Part shown: positions 27,810 to 35,982 of the stretch, piece after piece
Layout: every line of letters begins with the position of its first letter
Position numbering within the stretch: the first letter of the stretch is position 1
Source: Holophagales bacterium
Lineage (GTDB): Bacteria; Acidobacteriota; Thermoanaerobaculia; UBA5066
Length of the DNA: 64,000 nt
NCBI GenBank assembly: GCA_016716705.1
Contig: JADJVF010000019.1
Coordinates: 1-64,000 of the forward strand
Direction of reading: 5' to 3'
Translations under genes and position numbers: made by a program
The notes under the pieces: generated by a model
What the model was told of the DNA's origin: nothing
Seen by the model: only the letters and a program-made list of their open reading frames with translations
Database searches by the model: none

Positions 27810-30095
27810 ATGCCTCTCTCTTCCCAGCCCCGCTCGGGCGAGCCTCCTTTCCTGATCGTGGCGGCGCTCCTGGGCGCCGTCGTCGCGACGCGCTTCCTGG
27901 CGATCGCCGTGTCGCCCGGGGAGATCGACGAGGCCGTCTTCGCCGGGGCCGTCACGCGCTTCGACCTGTACGACCTCTCCCCCCAGGCGCCGGGGTTCCC
28001 GGTCTGGATCCTGATCGGCCGGGGGCTCCTCCCCTTCATTCCGTCGCCGTTCCTCGCGTTGACCGCGGCCGCGACCCTGCTCTCCTGCATTTCGCTGGCG
28101 GCGCTCTATTTCTGGGGTCGAAGGCTCGTCGGCGGCTGGGCCGCGCTCGGCGGCACGGTATTCGCCGCATTCCTTCCGGTGGTTTGGGTGAACGGCGGGC
28201 GAGCCTTCTCCGACTCCCCCTCGACGGCCTTCTTCCTGGCTGCCCTTGCGGCGCTCGCGGCCGCGACCGAGCGGGCGAACGACGGGAGGCGGGCCAGGCC
28301 GCTCGCCCTCGTCGCGGGCCTGTCCGCCGCGGCGGGAGCGGGGGTCCGCCCGCACCTCGTCCTCGTTTTCGGTCCGCTCCTGCTCTTCGAGACCGTACGC
28401 CTCTGGAGAGATCGCCGGGGAAGGCCTGCCGCCGAGACGTTCGTCGCGGCGGGGTTCGTCGGAACGCTCGCCTGGGGGCTCTGGCTCCTCGGCGAGGCCG
28501 GGGGCGCGCCGGGGCTCCTCGAGGCCTTCGGCGAGCGGGCGGAATTCCGGGCGCACGCCTTCGCGACGGGGACCTTCGGCACGCTCCTCGATTCCTTTCT
28601 CGTGAGGGACTTCCTTTCCTGGCGGCGTGCGCTCGTCGTCGTCCTTCTCGCCGTCGTCGGACTGATCGCCGCGGCCCGCCGCGCCCCGAGGGCCACCGTC
28701 GACCTCCTCCTCGTCCTCGTACCGGCTTTCCTCTCCCTCTGGTTTCTCCACAGCCGGGCGATGTCGCGCTACTCCGTGCCGTTCGTCCTCGTTCTCGCCC
28801 TCCCCGCGGCGGCCGGGGCGGGAGCGCTCCTCCGGCGTCCGCAGCTCGGCCTGGCCGCGATGCTCGCGGGGGCGGCGCTCTTCGGCCGCCAGGCCTGGCC
28901 CGAGGTACGCCACGGGGCCACGGTCGAATCGCCTCCGGCGGCCGCCATCGATCTGATCGCCCGCTATGGCCACCCGGGGCGCGAGACGATCGTCGCGGAC
29001 GGCGTATTCGCATCGTTCCTGAGGACGGAGATCTGGGAGGGGCGTCTGGCGGTCTGGGGGCTGACGGACGACCTCCTCCTGGAGACCGTCCCGAGCATGA
29101 ACAAGAGGCTCGTCCGGATCGCCGACTTCACCGACGAGCCCGATCCTCCCGACCGCTCGGACCCCGTCTGGCGCTCCTGGTTTCACGGCGGTCGTGTCGC
29201 GGACGCGCTCGGGAACCGCCGCCTCCTCGGCGTCGCCGTTCGAGACCCCGCCCCACCGCTTTTCGGTCCCGGATTCGGGCCTCGCGAACGCGAGCCGGGA
29301 GGGCCATCGGTCCGCTGGGCCGGACCCGAGGCCCGGCTGATCATTCCCGGCCTTCAGGGCCCGCCCGTCGCCCTCCTGAAGGGCCTGCGGCAGCACCAGG
29401 AGGGGCCGACGACGCTGACGGTCCGGGACGTCGAAACGGGCAGGACGCTCCTGACCCGGCACCTCGAGCCGGGCAATTTCGAGCTGACGATCGTCCCGGC
29501 GCCCGTCTACGGACCGCTTCCCCGGCCTCGCGAGGTCGTCATCACGTGCGACCGGCCGCAGGCACTCCTCGAACTGCAAGGTTCCAGGAGGCCGTCCTTC
29601 GGCTGCATCCTGTTTCGGGAGGCGACGTCCTCTGCGCCGCCGGAGTCGCTCTGGGAACGACTCGGCGGGGAGCGGATCCTGGATATCGGGAGCCCCCGCG
29701 ACGCGTGGGGAGGGCTCGAGGGGTTTCACGAGCGCGAGACGGCCCCGCGGAGCGGCTTGACGATGCGCTGGACCTCGGGGAGATCCTCGTTCGTCTGGGT
29801 CCCTCAGCCCGGGCTCTCCCCGCGAGAGATCGCGTTTCGAACGAAGGCGCCCGGGGACGCTCCGGTGACGGTCGCCGTCTCGATCGGGGGCGTTCCCTCC
29901 GGCAGCGTGAGCGTCCTCCCGGGCGACTTCGCCGAAGCCCGCCTCGCCCTCGACGAGCCGGCGCGTGCGCGCATGGCCGGGGCCGAGCCCGTGAGGGTCG
30001 AGCTCGAGTCGCCCGTCTTCGTGCCGAAGGCGGCCGGGCTCGGCGACGACCTGCGAAAGCTGGGAATCGTCCTCGACCGGGTCCTCGTGAGGTAG
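27810..30095 (+). CDS. Large membrane protein, GT-C (PMT/ArnT-like) glycosyltransferase fold
   Basis: About 761 residues. The first 390 hold some 10-11 hydrophobic helices. The first extracytoplasmic loop contains GEIDEAVFAGA, an acidic pair at the position used for catalysis in GT-39/GT-83 enzymes, and PQAPGFPVWILIGRGL follows, as in many dolichyl/undecaprenyl-phosphate sugar transferases. The last 370 residues are a large beta-rich extracytoplasmic part (LIIPGLQGPPVALL, REVVITCDRPQALLE, VTVAVSIGGVPSG) with no motif I recognise. The likely role is transfer of a lipid-linked sugar at the outer face of the membrane; substrate unknown. The start at ATG 27810 follows TAGAAT by 11 nt. It is convergent with the tiny membrane gene. 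Confidence 0.78.
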   Translation: MPLSSQPRSGEPPFLIVAALLGAVVATRFLAIAVSPGEIDEAVFAGAVTRFDLYDLSPQAPGFPVWILIGRGLLPFIPSPFLALTAAATLLSCISLAALYFWGRRLVGGWAALGGTVFAAFLPVVWVNGGRAFSDSPSTAFFLAALAALAAATERANDGRRARPLALVAGLSAAAGAGVRPHLVLVFGPLLLFETVRLWRDRRGRPAAETFVAAGFVGTLAWGLWLLGEAGGAPGLLEAFGERAEFRAHAFATGTFGTLLDSFLVRDFLSWRRALVVVLLAVVGLIAAARRAPRATVDLLLVLVPAFLSLWFLHSRAMSRYSVPFVLVLALPAAAGAGALLRRPQLGLAAMLAGAALFGRQAWPEVRHGATVESPPAAAIDLIARYGHPGRETIVADGVFASFLRTEIWEGRLAVWGLTDDLLLETVPSMNKRLVRIADFTDEPDPPDRSDPVWRSWFHGGRVADALGNRRLLGVAVRDPAPPLFGPGFGPREREPGGPSVRWAGPEARLIIPGLQGPPVALLKGLRQHQEGPTTLTVRDVETGRTLLTRHLEPGNFELTIVPAPVYGPLPRPREVVITCDRPQALLELQGSRRPSFGCILFREATSSAPPESLWERLGGERILDIGSPRDAWGGLEGFHERETAPRSGLTMRWTSGRSSFVWVPQPGLSPREIAFRTKAPGDAPVTVAVSIGGVPSGSVSVLPGDFAEARLALDEPARARMAGAEPVRVELESPVFVPKAAGLGDDLRKLGIVLDRVLVR

Positions 30096-30111
30096 CCGAG
30101 GCCGCTACCTC
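30089..30111. terminator. Small bidirectional hairpin over two convergent stop codons
   Basis: GAGGTAGC and GCTACCTC form a perfect 8-bp stem with a 7-nt loop; the arms include both convergent stop codons. There is no T tract, so termination is only inferred. Confidence 0.45.
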
Positions 30112-30365
30112 GGTCTGAGGAAGTCGCGCCAGGCGAGAACGACGCACGGCGCGACGACGGCGAACGCGGCGAGCGCGAAGAGGCGAGCGTCTCCTTCAGA
30201 GAGGAGTCCCCGGACCAGCATCGAGGCGCAGAGGACGGTGACGACGGCGAGGAACGCGAGCCGGAGCCGGAGCGCAAGGTCGCGGAGCCTCCCGCGGAAG
30301 ACGAGGAGGCCTGCCGCGGCGAGGACGGCGAGGACGATGACCGCCGCGCGGCCCGAGCCCCTCAC
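30105..30365 (-). CDS. Tiny membrane protein coupled to ParA-like gene
   Basis: 86 residues with three predicted transmembrane helices: AAVIVLAVLAAAGLLVF, LAFLAVVTVLCASMLV and LFALAAFAVVAPCVVLAW, separated by an Arg-rich loop (RGRLRDLALRLR) and an acidic loop (LLSEGDARL). The start is a GTG at 30365 that overlaps the TGA of the upstream ATPase gene (GTGA), so translation is coupled. The hydrophobic pattern and codon bias are those of a real gene. No family recognised. It may anchor or localise the ATPase, by analogy with other ParA/MinD partners; that is inference. Confidence 0.55.
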   Translation of the reverse strand: MRGSGRAAVIVLAVLAAAGLLVFRGRLRDLALRLRLAFLAVVTVLCASMLVRGLLSEGDARLFALAAFAVVAPCVVLAWRDFLRPR

Positions 30366-31632
30366 GCGGGCGGAGTCCTCGCGCCCGCCGGGAAGAACGA
30401 GCGGAGGATCTCGGCCGGGCCGCAGAGGCGCGGCGTCCCGAACTCCGAGGGGCGTGCATGGGTCAGCAGGTGGAGCGCCCGGGCGGTGAGGTAGTCGAAG
30501 TTGTCGCGCGGGTCGTCCCGGTTCCCCTTCCGGTGGTACATCCGGTTCAACGAGTCGAGCTCGCGCGCCAGGGCGCTCTCCGGGTCGGGCCGGGTCGGGA
30601 CCGGAAGCACCGGCTTCAGCTTCTTCGGCTCGATGGCCAGGCCGGTCGTCTCCCGGATCAGGGCGTCGAGGGCCTTCTCGCCCGCGGGTCGCGTGGTGCA
30701 CGGCGTGCCCGTCGCGGGGAGAGAGGAGGACGGGGCGCTTGCGGCAGTTGCCGAGGTGGACCTCGTCCGACTTCACGACCCAGCCGAGGTTCGTCAGCGT
30801 CATCCGCTCGGAGACCGTGCTCACGAGGTTCTCGACGAAGGGCTTCACCGCCGTGTCGAATGCCTCGTCGACGCCGTTGAAGGCGTTGAGGACGTAGTGG
30901 ACCCGGAAGTGCTCGACCGTCCGGGCGACCTGGTCGAGGACCGGGTGCGGGCCGAGAGCCGAGGCGAGGTCGACGAGAAACGCGTCGAGGTTCGGGAGAC
31001 CCTCCTCGTAGACGTCCTCCACCTCGTCGAGAAGCTCGTTGACGAGGAGTCGTCGTCCTCCGAGGGTCCTTCACCTGGGCGTAGAAGGGGCTCGAGGGGG
31101 AAAAGACGATCCGGAGCTTCCGGAAGAGGATGGCCTTGACGATGTCCGACGCGGCGAGCGTCGCCGACGGCAGGTGGGGCGTGAATACGAGGATCCCCGA
31201 GTTCGACCAGGGAAGGAAGTCGACGACGTTCGAGTCGAGGCCCGCCTTCATGTCGAGGACGACGTAGTCGGCCGGGAGCTCGTTGATCGCCGCGGAGAGG
31301 CGCGCCTTCTTCTCGGGGCCGAAGTTCGTGACGTCCTCGATCAGGTGGAGCGGCGCCGCGACGAACCCGAAGCCCGCGTAGAGGCCGTCCGGGTCCCACG
31401 AGGAAGGGAGCCGGGTGATGCACTCGTCGAGCCGGAACCCCTTGCGGAAGAAATGGTAGAGGTCGCGGCCGACCGGGACCCCGATCGTGTTGCGGACCGA
31501 GGAGGTCCCGGTGTCGAGATCGACGAGGAGCGTCGGGGCATACCGGGAAAGCGAAAGCGCGAAGTTCGTCGCGACGGTCGTCTTTCCGACGCCGCCCTTC
31601 CCGGAGGAGACGGGAATGATCCTCTTCGGCAT
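30362..31632 (-). CDS. MinD/ParA-like P-loop ATPase (two frameshifts)
   Basis: About 422 residues after correction. The deviant Walker A is VSSGKGGVGKTTVATNFA, followed by the LLVDLDTGTSSVRNTIG segment, YVVLDMKAG (Walker B/switch) and GILVFTPHLPSATLAASD. The C-terminal half (DVYEEGLPNLDAFLVDLA, VHYVLNAFNGVDEAFD, LGWVVKSDEVHLG) is an extension seen in the longer ATPases of this family. The frame slips by +1 near 31045 and again near 30700, but family-like sequence continues on both sides. Such ATPases position cargo, chromosomes or flagellar/pilus parts; no cargo gene is evident. The last gene product in the pair is a tiny membrane protein. An rmlC-like gene is divergent, 49 nt away. Confidence 0.8.
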
Positions 31633-31669
31633 CGAGTCCTCGAGAGGCTAGCACGCCCCCGGCACCGAT

Positions 31670-31675
31670 TAGAAT
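31670..31675 (+). promoter_or_regulatory. -10-like TAGAAT before rmlC-like gene
   Basis: TAGAAT ends 6 nt before the ATG at 31682 without a Shine-Dalgarno, a clean example of the leaderless arrangement. Confidence 0.45.
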
Positions 31676-31681
31676 CGCGGA

Positions 31682-32260
31682 ATGAGCGGCACGCCGACAC
31701 CCGTCCTGTCCGTCGAGGCGATCGGCGAGGAGTTCCGGTCCGGGACGAAGGCCTACGCGAAGCCCGGGCCGATCGACGGCGTCGCGGTCCACCGGCTTCC
31801 CCGGTTCGTCGACGATCGGGGGTTCTTCCAGGAGATCTACCGGGCCAATCCCGACCACCCCGGGAGCGAAGGCCTCGCCGCCTTCTTCCAGGGCGTCCCG
31901 GTCGCCCAGATGAACTACACGATCGTGGACGTGGAGAACCACATCAAGGGCCTCCACTACCACCTCAAGCAGCAGGACGTCTGGTACTGCCCGCATCCGT
32001 CGAAGGCGAAGTTCGTCCTCTTCGACGTCCGGAAGGACTCGCCGACCTACCTGAGGACCCAGGTCCTCGTGGCAGGCGACGGGCAGGACCTCCTCGTGAG
32101 GATTCCGGAAGGCGTCGCCCACGGCTACCGGCCGCTCACGAACCCCTGCGCGCTCTTCTACATCGTGACGCGGACGTTCGACGTGAACGATCCCGACGAG
32201 TTCCGGATCCCCTGGGATCACCCGGCCGTCCGGGACCTGTGGGACACCCCGAACGGTTGA
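31682..32260 (+). CDS. rmlC: dTDP-4-dehydrorhamnose 3,5-epimerase family protein
   Basis: 192 residues, a cupin-fold sugar epimerase. Family landmarks are DDRGFFQEIYRAN (substrate entry loop), MNYTIVDVENHIKGLHYH (the GLHYQ-type histidine segment), KFVLFDVRKDSPTYL and RIPEGVAHGY (canonical GFAHGF). The canonical Gln/Arg pattern around the His is altered (KGLHYHLKQQDVWYC), so it may act on a related nucleotide sugar rather than strictly on dTDP-4-keto-6-deoxyglucose. No rmlABD genes are nearby. It is followed 43 nt later by an unknown gene on the same strand. The start follows a TAGAAT hexamer. Confidence 0.8.
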   Translation: MSGTPTPVLSVEAIGEEFRSGTKAYAKPGPIDGVAVHRLPRFVDDRGFFQEIYRANPDHPGSEGLAAFFQGVPVAQMNYTIVDVENHIKGLHYHLKQQDVWYCPHPSKAKFVLFDVRKDSPTYLRTQVLVAGDGQDLLVRIPEGVAHGYRPLTNPCALFYIVTRTFDVNDPDEFRIPWDHPAVRDLWDTPNG

Positions 32261-32303
32261 GCCCGGCACACGCTTCCGGCGCAGCCGGGAGCCAGGAGAA
32301 ACG

Positions 32304-33131
32304 ATGGAACGGTTGAACCTCGTCCTGACGATCCCTCACGGCTCCGTGATCGCGACGAGCCTCGGCGTGGACGGGCTCGCCCACCACCTCTCGCCGGGGT
32401 CGGGGCGGCACTTTCACGGCCGGGCGATCTTCGTCGACCTCGCCCTGTCCGAAGGGGCCGCGGCCTTTTCCTATCTCGAGGAAGGGGGCTGGCGGGATGC
32501 GGCCGGGGACACGGCGCGGGCGCTCCAGGAGGTCGTCTCCGGCAAGCGGACGAAGACGGCTCTCTCGAGCAACGCTTTCACGACGACTCCCCTCGACGCA
32601 TATCGGAAGGTTCTCCTCGTGAAGACGGGAGGCCAGGCCCTCGACATGGGAACGGCGGCGGAGATCGCCCGTTTCGAGGCGGCGCCCTGCAAGGAGAGCA
32701 TGGCCCCCGGCGAGGTCGCCAAGGCCATCGGCGCCGCCGAGCCGTCCCGGCGCGAGCCCCGGCTCTACTCGATCTTCGCCCCGCTCGAGCTCCTCGTCCT
32801 CTCCAACCTGACCCCGATCGAGTACGCCTGGTACGCCACGCACCGTCCGGGGAAGGTCTTCCGGCAGCTCTGCTTCGCCGAGCTGCGGACCGACCAGTCC
32901 CAGCTGGCGGCCTCGAGCCGGTACGAGAACGCCCGCAAGGAGATCCGGGAGAACCCGAAGAAGAAGACGAAGACGGTGGCCGTTCAGGATCTCCTGAACG
33001 CCGTCGACTTCGAGGAGTGGGTCGGCTACGGCGACTCGACGGCCGGGGGGCTCTACTTCGGGGACCGGACCCGCCTGATGCGGACACCCTTCCCGGTCGA
33101 GATCCCGCACGCCTGGGAGAAGGCCGACTAG
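32304..33131 (+). CDS. Conserved-looking protein of unknown function
   Basis: 275 residues; I do not recognise the family. It starts with a possible strand-turn (LVLTIPHGSVIATSLG). The middle includes HFHGRAIFVDLALSEGAAAF, a helix (ARALQEVVSGKRTKTALS) and YRKVLLVKTGG. The C-terminal half has LELLVLSNLTPIEYAWYATH, VFRQLCFAEL, a Lys-rich stretch (ENPKKKTKTVAV) and EEWVGYGDSTAGGLYFGD near the end. No signal peptide and no strong transmembrane segment. A Shine-Dalgarno-like GGAGAAACG precedes the ATG. It is the second gene after the rmlC-like epimerase and ends at a strong bidirectional hairpin. No function can be assigned. Confidence 0.7.
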   Translation: MERLNLVLTIPHGSVIATSLGVDGLAHHLSPGSGRHFHGRAIFVDLALSEGAAAFSYLEEGGWRDAAGDTARALQEVVSGKRTKTALSSNAFTTTPLDAYRKVLLVKTGGQALDMGTAAEIARFEAAPCKESMAPGEVAKAIGAAEPSRREPRLYSIFAPLELLVLSNLTPIEYAWYATHRPGKVFRQLCFAELRTDQSQLAASSRYENARKEIRENPKKKTKTVAVQDLLNAVDFEEWVGYGDSTAGGLYFGDRTRLMRTPFPVEIPHAWEKAD

Positions 33132-33144
33132 GACGACGGCGGAG

Positions 33145-33181
33145 GCGCGCCGGAGACCAGCCGGGGGCCTCTCCGGCGCGC
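33145..33181. terminator. Strong bidirectional hairpin
   Basis: GCGCGCCGGAGA pairs perfectly with TCTCCGGCGCGC (12 bp, 13-nt loop) between two convergent genes; the right arm touches the stop codon of the universal stress gene. There is no clear T run. Position and stability support termination. Confidence 0.65.
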
Positions 33182-33648
33182 TACTTCCTCTTCTCTCGAA
33201 CGGTGAGGACCGGCACGGGCGAGAGGCGGAGGACCCGCTCCGCCGTCGAGCCGAGAAGGAGCTTCTCGAGCGCCGACCGGCCGTGCGTCCCGAGGACGAT
33301 CAGCGTCGCCTTCTGCCTGGCGGCGGTGTCGACGATCGTGTCGGAGGGGCGGCCCCAGCGGATCTCCGCGGTCGTCGTCACGCCCCGCTTCTCGGCCGCC
33401 TTCACCTCGCGATCGAGCTTGACGCGGGCGGCCTGCTCCCACTCCTTCCGCACCTCGACGTCGGGATAGGGAAGCGCGGCGGCCACGTCGAGCGCCTGGA
33501 CCGGCTCGAGGAGGACGTGGACGAGGTGGATCTTCGTTCCGGAGAGCTGCGCGAGCGACACGGCGTGCGCGAGGGCGCGGGCGGCGCAGACGGAGAAGTC
33601 GGTCCCGACGACGATGCTCCTGAGCAGGGTGTTCTCACGGGCGGCCAT
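33181..33648 (-). CDS. Universal stress protein (UspA family)
   Basis: 155 residues, one Usp domain. The ATP-binding pattern G-2x-G-9x-G(S/T) is present near the C-terminus (LGTHGRSALEKLLLGSTAE), and the N-terminus has the usual IVVGTDFS strand with its nucleotide-contacting Asp. These proteins are cytosolic and respond to starvation and other stress. A strong Shine-Dalgarno (GGAGGTGAACG before ATG) marks the start. It is 38 nt downstream of nothing on its own strand except the amidohydrolase gene, which ends upstream in the same direction, so cotranscription from the amidohydrolase promoter is possible. Confidence 0.92.
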   Translation of the reverse strand: MAARENTLLRSIVVGTDFSVCAARALAHAVSLAQLSGTKIHLVHVLLEPVQALDVAAALPYPDVEVRKEWEQAARVKLDREVKAAEKRGVTTTAEIRWGRPSDTIVDTAARQKATLIVLGTHGRSALEKLLLGSTAERVLRLSPVPVLTVREKRK

Positions 33649-33686
33649 CGTTCACCTCCAGGGGGTTCCCGGTGAGTGTGGGCTCG

Positions 33687-35090
33687 TCAGGCCCGTCCTT
33701 CAAGGGGCGGACTCGGTTCCCGGCGGCCGTTCTTCGCGATCCTCTCGCGGAGGCGGCCCGCGGCGGCCTCGATCTCGCTGGCGGTGGGGGCGAGCCCGCG
33801 CCCCGGACGCCGGTCGCGATGAAAGACGACCTCGCCATCGACCCTCGTCTCGACGACGTTTCCACGGTCGAACGCGAAGACGAGCGGCCCGTAAGGGTCG
33901 TCGCGCCAGGACGTCGGCCGCGCGAAGCCGGCGGAGGGGTCGAGGAGGACGAAGTCGGCCCTCTTGCCCACCTCGATCGTTCCGCAGACGTCGCCGAGGC
34001 CGAGAGCCGCGGCCCCTTCGGCCGTCGCCATCCGGGCGACCTGCCAGGCGGTCAGCGCCGCCGGCCCGGAGGCGACCTTCTGAAGGAGGGCCGCGTGGCG
34101 CATCTCCGAGAAGGGGTCCAGCCGGTCGTTGCAGGGGGCGCCGTCGGCACCGAGCGTGACGCGGATCCCGCGGGCGAGGTAGTCGGGGACGGGGCAGATG
34201 CCCGAGGCGAGCTTCAGGTTCGACGAGGGGCAGTGCGCGACGGCGGTGCCGTCGGCGGCGAGGAGCTGCCGCTCCTCCTCGTTCGTGTGGATGACGTGGG
34301 CGAGCACCGTCGCGGGCCCCGCGATCCCGAGGTCACGCAGGTGCTCGATGTTCGCGCGGCCGCTCCGCGCCCTCACGAGCTCGACCTCGTCGCGGTTCTC
34401 GGAGGCGTGCGTGTGGACGAGGACGCCCTGCGCGCGGGCCCGGGAAGCGGACTCCCGGAGGATCCGGTCGGTGCAGGAGACGGCGAAGCGCGGGCACCAG
34501 GCGAAGCGGAGCCGCCCGCCGGCCGTGCCGTGCCAGCGCGCGAAGAGCCGCTCTCCCTCGGCGAGCGCCTCCTCCGTCTCGGCGAAGAGCCCGGGAGGGT
34601 TCGTCGACGGGTCGTCCATGAGCGCGTTCCCGCTCGTCACCCGGAGGCCCGAGGCCTCCGCCGCGCGGAAGACGGCGTCGGTGTGCCTCACGGTGCCCAT
34701 GTCGAGGATCGCGGTCGTCCCGCCGGCCGCCAGCTCCGCGAGGCCGAGGCGTGCGGAGAGGAAGAGCGTCTCCTCGTCGTGGGCCGCCTCGCCGGGCCAG
34801 ACGTGCGTCTTCAGCCACGGAAGGAGCGGGAGGTCGTCGGGGCCGTTGCGAAGGAGCGTCTGGCAGAGGTGGATGTGGGTCTGGACGAATCCCGGGAAGA
34901 GCCAGAGGCCCTCCGCGTCGACCCGTTCGACGGGCTCGCCACGTGCGCCGGCGGCCGCGGCGGCGGCCCGCGCCTCCGAGCCGAGGGCGCGGATGATCCC
35001 CTCCTCGGCCCAGACGGCGCCGCTCGGGTGAAGGTCGTCGGCCGAGCGCATTCCGGCGACGAGGGCGTTCTCGATCAGGAGGGTGCGCAT
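33687..35090 (-). CDS. Amidohydrolase of the guanine/S-adenosylhomocysteine deaminase type
   Basis: 467 residues, a TIM-barrel metal-dependent hydrolase. Metal and catalytic residues are in order: FVQTHIHLCQ (HxH), THASENRDEVE (His, Glu nearby), VLAHVIHTNEEE (His) and LGADGAPCND (Asp). The C-terminus has the family's KRADFVLLDP. Members of this subfamily deaminate guanine, 8-oxoguanine, triazines or S-adenosylhomocysteine/MTA; the exact substrate cannot be told, although the RFAWCPRFAVSCTDRI segment is often seen in guanine or 8-oxoguanine deaminase-like enzymes. The ATG has GATACT 7 nt upstream and no Shine-Dalgarno. The HD-domain gene lies 85 nt upstream on the same strand. Confidence 0.85.
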   Translation of the reverse strand: MRTLLIENALVAGMRSADDLHPSGAVWAEEGIIRALGSEARAAAAAAGARGEPVERVDAEGLWLFPGFVQTHIHLCQTLLRNGPDDLPLLPWLKTHVWPGEAAHDEETLFLSARLGLAELAAGGTTAILDMGTVRHTDAVFRAAEASGLRVTSGNALMDDPSTNPPGLFAETEEALAEGERLFARWHGTAGGRLRFAWCPRFAVSCTDRILRESASRARAQGVLVHTHASENRDEVELVRARSGRANIEHLRDLGIAGPATVLAHVIHTNEEERQLLAADGTAVAHCPSSNLKLASGICPVPDYLARGIRVTLGADGAPCNDRLDPFSEMRHAALLQKVASGPAALTAWQVARMATAEGAAALGLGDVCGTIEVGKRADFVLLDPSAGFARPTSWRDDPYGPLVFAFDRGNVVETRVDGEVVFHRDRRPGRGLAPTASEIEAAAGRLRERIAKNGRREPSPPLEGRA

Positions 35091-35097
35091 CCGGCGG

Positions 35098-35103
35098 AGT
35101 ATC
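35098..35103 (-). promoter_or_regulatory. -10-like GATACT before amidohydrolase gene
   Basis: On the minus strand GATACT ends 7 nt before the ATG at 35090. The same hexamer and spacing occur before the neighbouring HD gene. Confidence 0.35.
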
Positions 35104-35175
35104 GGCCCGCGGACCCCGCGCGTCGAGGCGGGAGAGCGGGAGGCGGTGGGCCGGCGGGGAGCCTGCCGCCCGGCG

Positions 35176-35808
35176 TCAGGGCGCCGGAGGCGGCGGGGGA
35201 CAGGGGGCGTCCGGCAGGTCGGCGGCCGGGGACCCGTCGAGGCCGAGGGCCGCGGCGATCGGGACCTGCGAGGCGAGGACGAGCGCGATGAGCTCGGGCA
35301 GGGGCCGGCCCCACTCCTCGGCGCCCCGCCGCACGTACTCGCGATCGACCTTCTGGGCGAAGGCCTTCTCCTTCAGCCTCTTCAGGACCGACTCCACCGG
35401 GACCTCGGAGATCTTCTTCGACGGGCGGACGAGGGCGCAGGCGCCGACGAAGCCCGTCAGCTCGTCGGCCGCGAGGATCGCCTTCTCCATCGGCGTCTCG
35501 CGCGGGATGCCGGTGTAGAAGGCGTGCCCGCCGATCGCCTTGACGAGGTCCTCGGGCCATGCGCGCTCCCGGAGGATCTCCATGCCGCGGAAGACGTGGT
35601 CCGCCTCGGTGGGGTACTTCTCGTAGTCGAAGTCGTGGAGAAGGCCGACGAGGCCCCAGCGCTCCACCTCCGCCTCGTCCGTCGCGCCGGAGGCGCGGGC
35701 GAGGTGGCGCATCGAGGCCTCCACGGCGAGGGCGTGGCGACGGAGCGCCTGTGACGCCGTGAACTCGGTCAGGAGGGACCAGGCGTTCTCGCGGGTGGGA
35801 GCGGTCAT
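35176..35808 (-). CDS. HD-domain protein (HDIG-type)
   Basis: 210 residues. The HD metal-dependent phosphohydrolase motif is GLLHDFDYEKYP, with an upstream His (ALRRHALAVEASMRHLA) and a downstream GGHAFYTG, as in the HDIG subgroup of small cytosolic proteins. A later segment (LAADELTGFVGACALVRPS) is typical of this set. The C-terminus is Pro-rich (PDAPCPPPPPAP). The substrate is unknown; relatives hydrolyse nucleotides or phosphate esters. The ATG has GATACT 7 nt upstream and no Shine-Dalgarno, matching the next gene downstream. It is divergent from glnA. Confidence 0.82.
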   Translation of the reverse strand: MTAPTRENAWSLLTEFTASQALRRHALAVEASMRHLARASGATDEAEVERWGLVGLLHDFDYEKYPTEADHVFRGMEILRERAWPEDLVKAIGGHAFYTGIPRETPMEKAILAADELTGFVGACALVRPSKKISEVPVESVLKRLKEKAFAQKVDREYVRRGAEEWGRPLPELIALVLASQVPIAAALGLDGSPAADLPDAPCPPPPPAP

Positions 35809-35815
35809 GGGCGGG

Positions 35816-35821
35816 AGTATC
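35816..35821 (-). promoter_or_regulatory. -10-like GATACT before HD-domain gene
   Basis: On the minus strand GATACT ends 7 nt before the ATG at 35808, with no Shine-Dalgarno. Confidence 0.35.
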
Positions 35822-35852
35822 CCTCCCGTCCGGACCGAAGGGCCTTTAAAAA

Positions 35853-35868
35853 GGATAGTAACTTATCC
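35853..35868. promoter_or_regulatory. Palindromic GGATA-N6-TATCC in the AT-rich glnA upstream region
   Basis: GGATAGTAACTTATCC has two 5-bp arms around a 6-nt centre. It lies in an unusually AT-rich stretch (35845-35890) within a 70% G+C genome, between the HD gene and glnA. The symmetry suggests a binding site for a dimeric regulator, perhaps of nitrogen metabolism; no known operator is matched. Confidence 0.35.
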
Positions 35869-35915
35869 GTTTTGAAGAAAACACCCGCTCGATGGACAAG
35901 TTTTCAAGAATCTGC

Positions 35916-35944
35916 TTGACGAAATGGGCGAAGTGCATCAGATT
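35916..35944 (+). promoter_or_regulatory. Candidate sigma-70-type promoter of glnA
   Basis: TTGACG at 35916-35921 and CAGATT at 35939-35944, separated by 17 nt. The -35 matches 5 of 6 positions and the -10 only 3 of 6. It precedes the GAAGGAG Shine-Dalgarno and the ATG at 35983. No sigma-54 (-24/-12) promoter was seen. Confidence 0.35.
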
Positions 35945-35982
35945 CCGCGCCGTTCCGGCCTGATCCGGAAGAAGGAGCAGCG

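Noticed and set aside
30845..32269. Open frame spanning the ATPase and the rmlC-like gene on the minus strand
   Set aside because: It is in a third frame relative to the ATPase and antisense to the epimerase; only a short tail overlaps ATPase-like residues because of the frameshift.
35845..35982. Sigma-54 promoter for glnA
   Set aside because: No GG-N10-GC pair with TGGCAC/TTGCA context was found in the AT-rich region.
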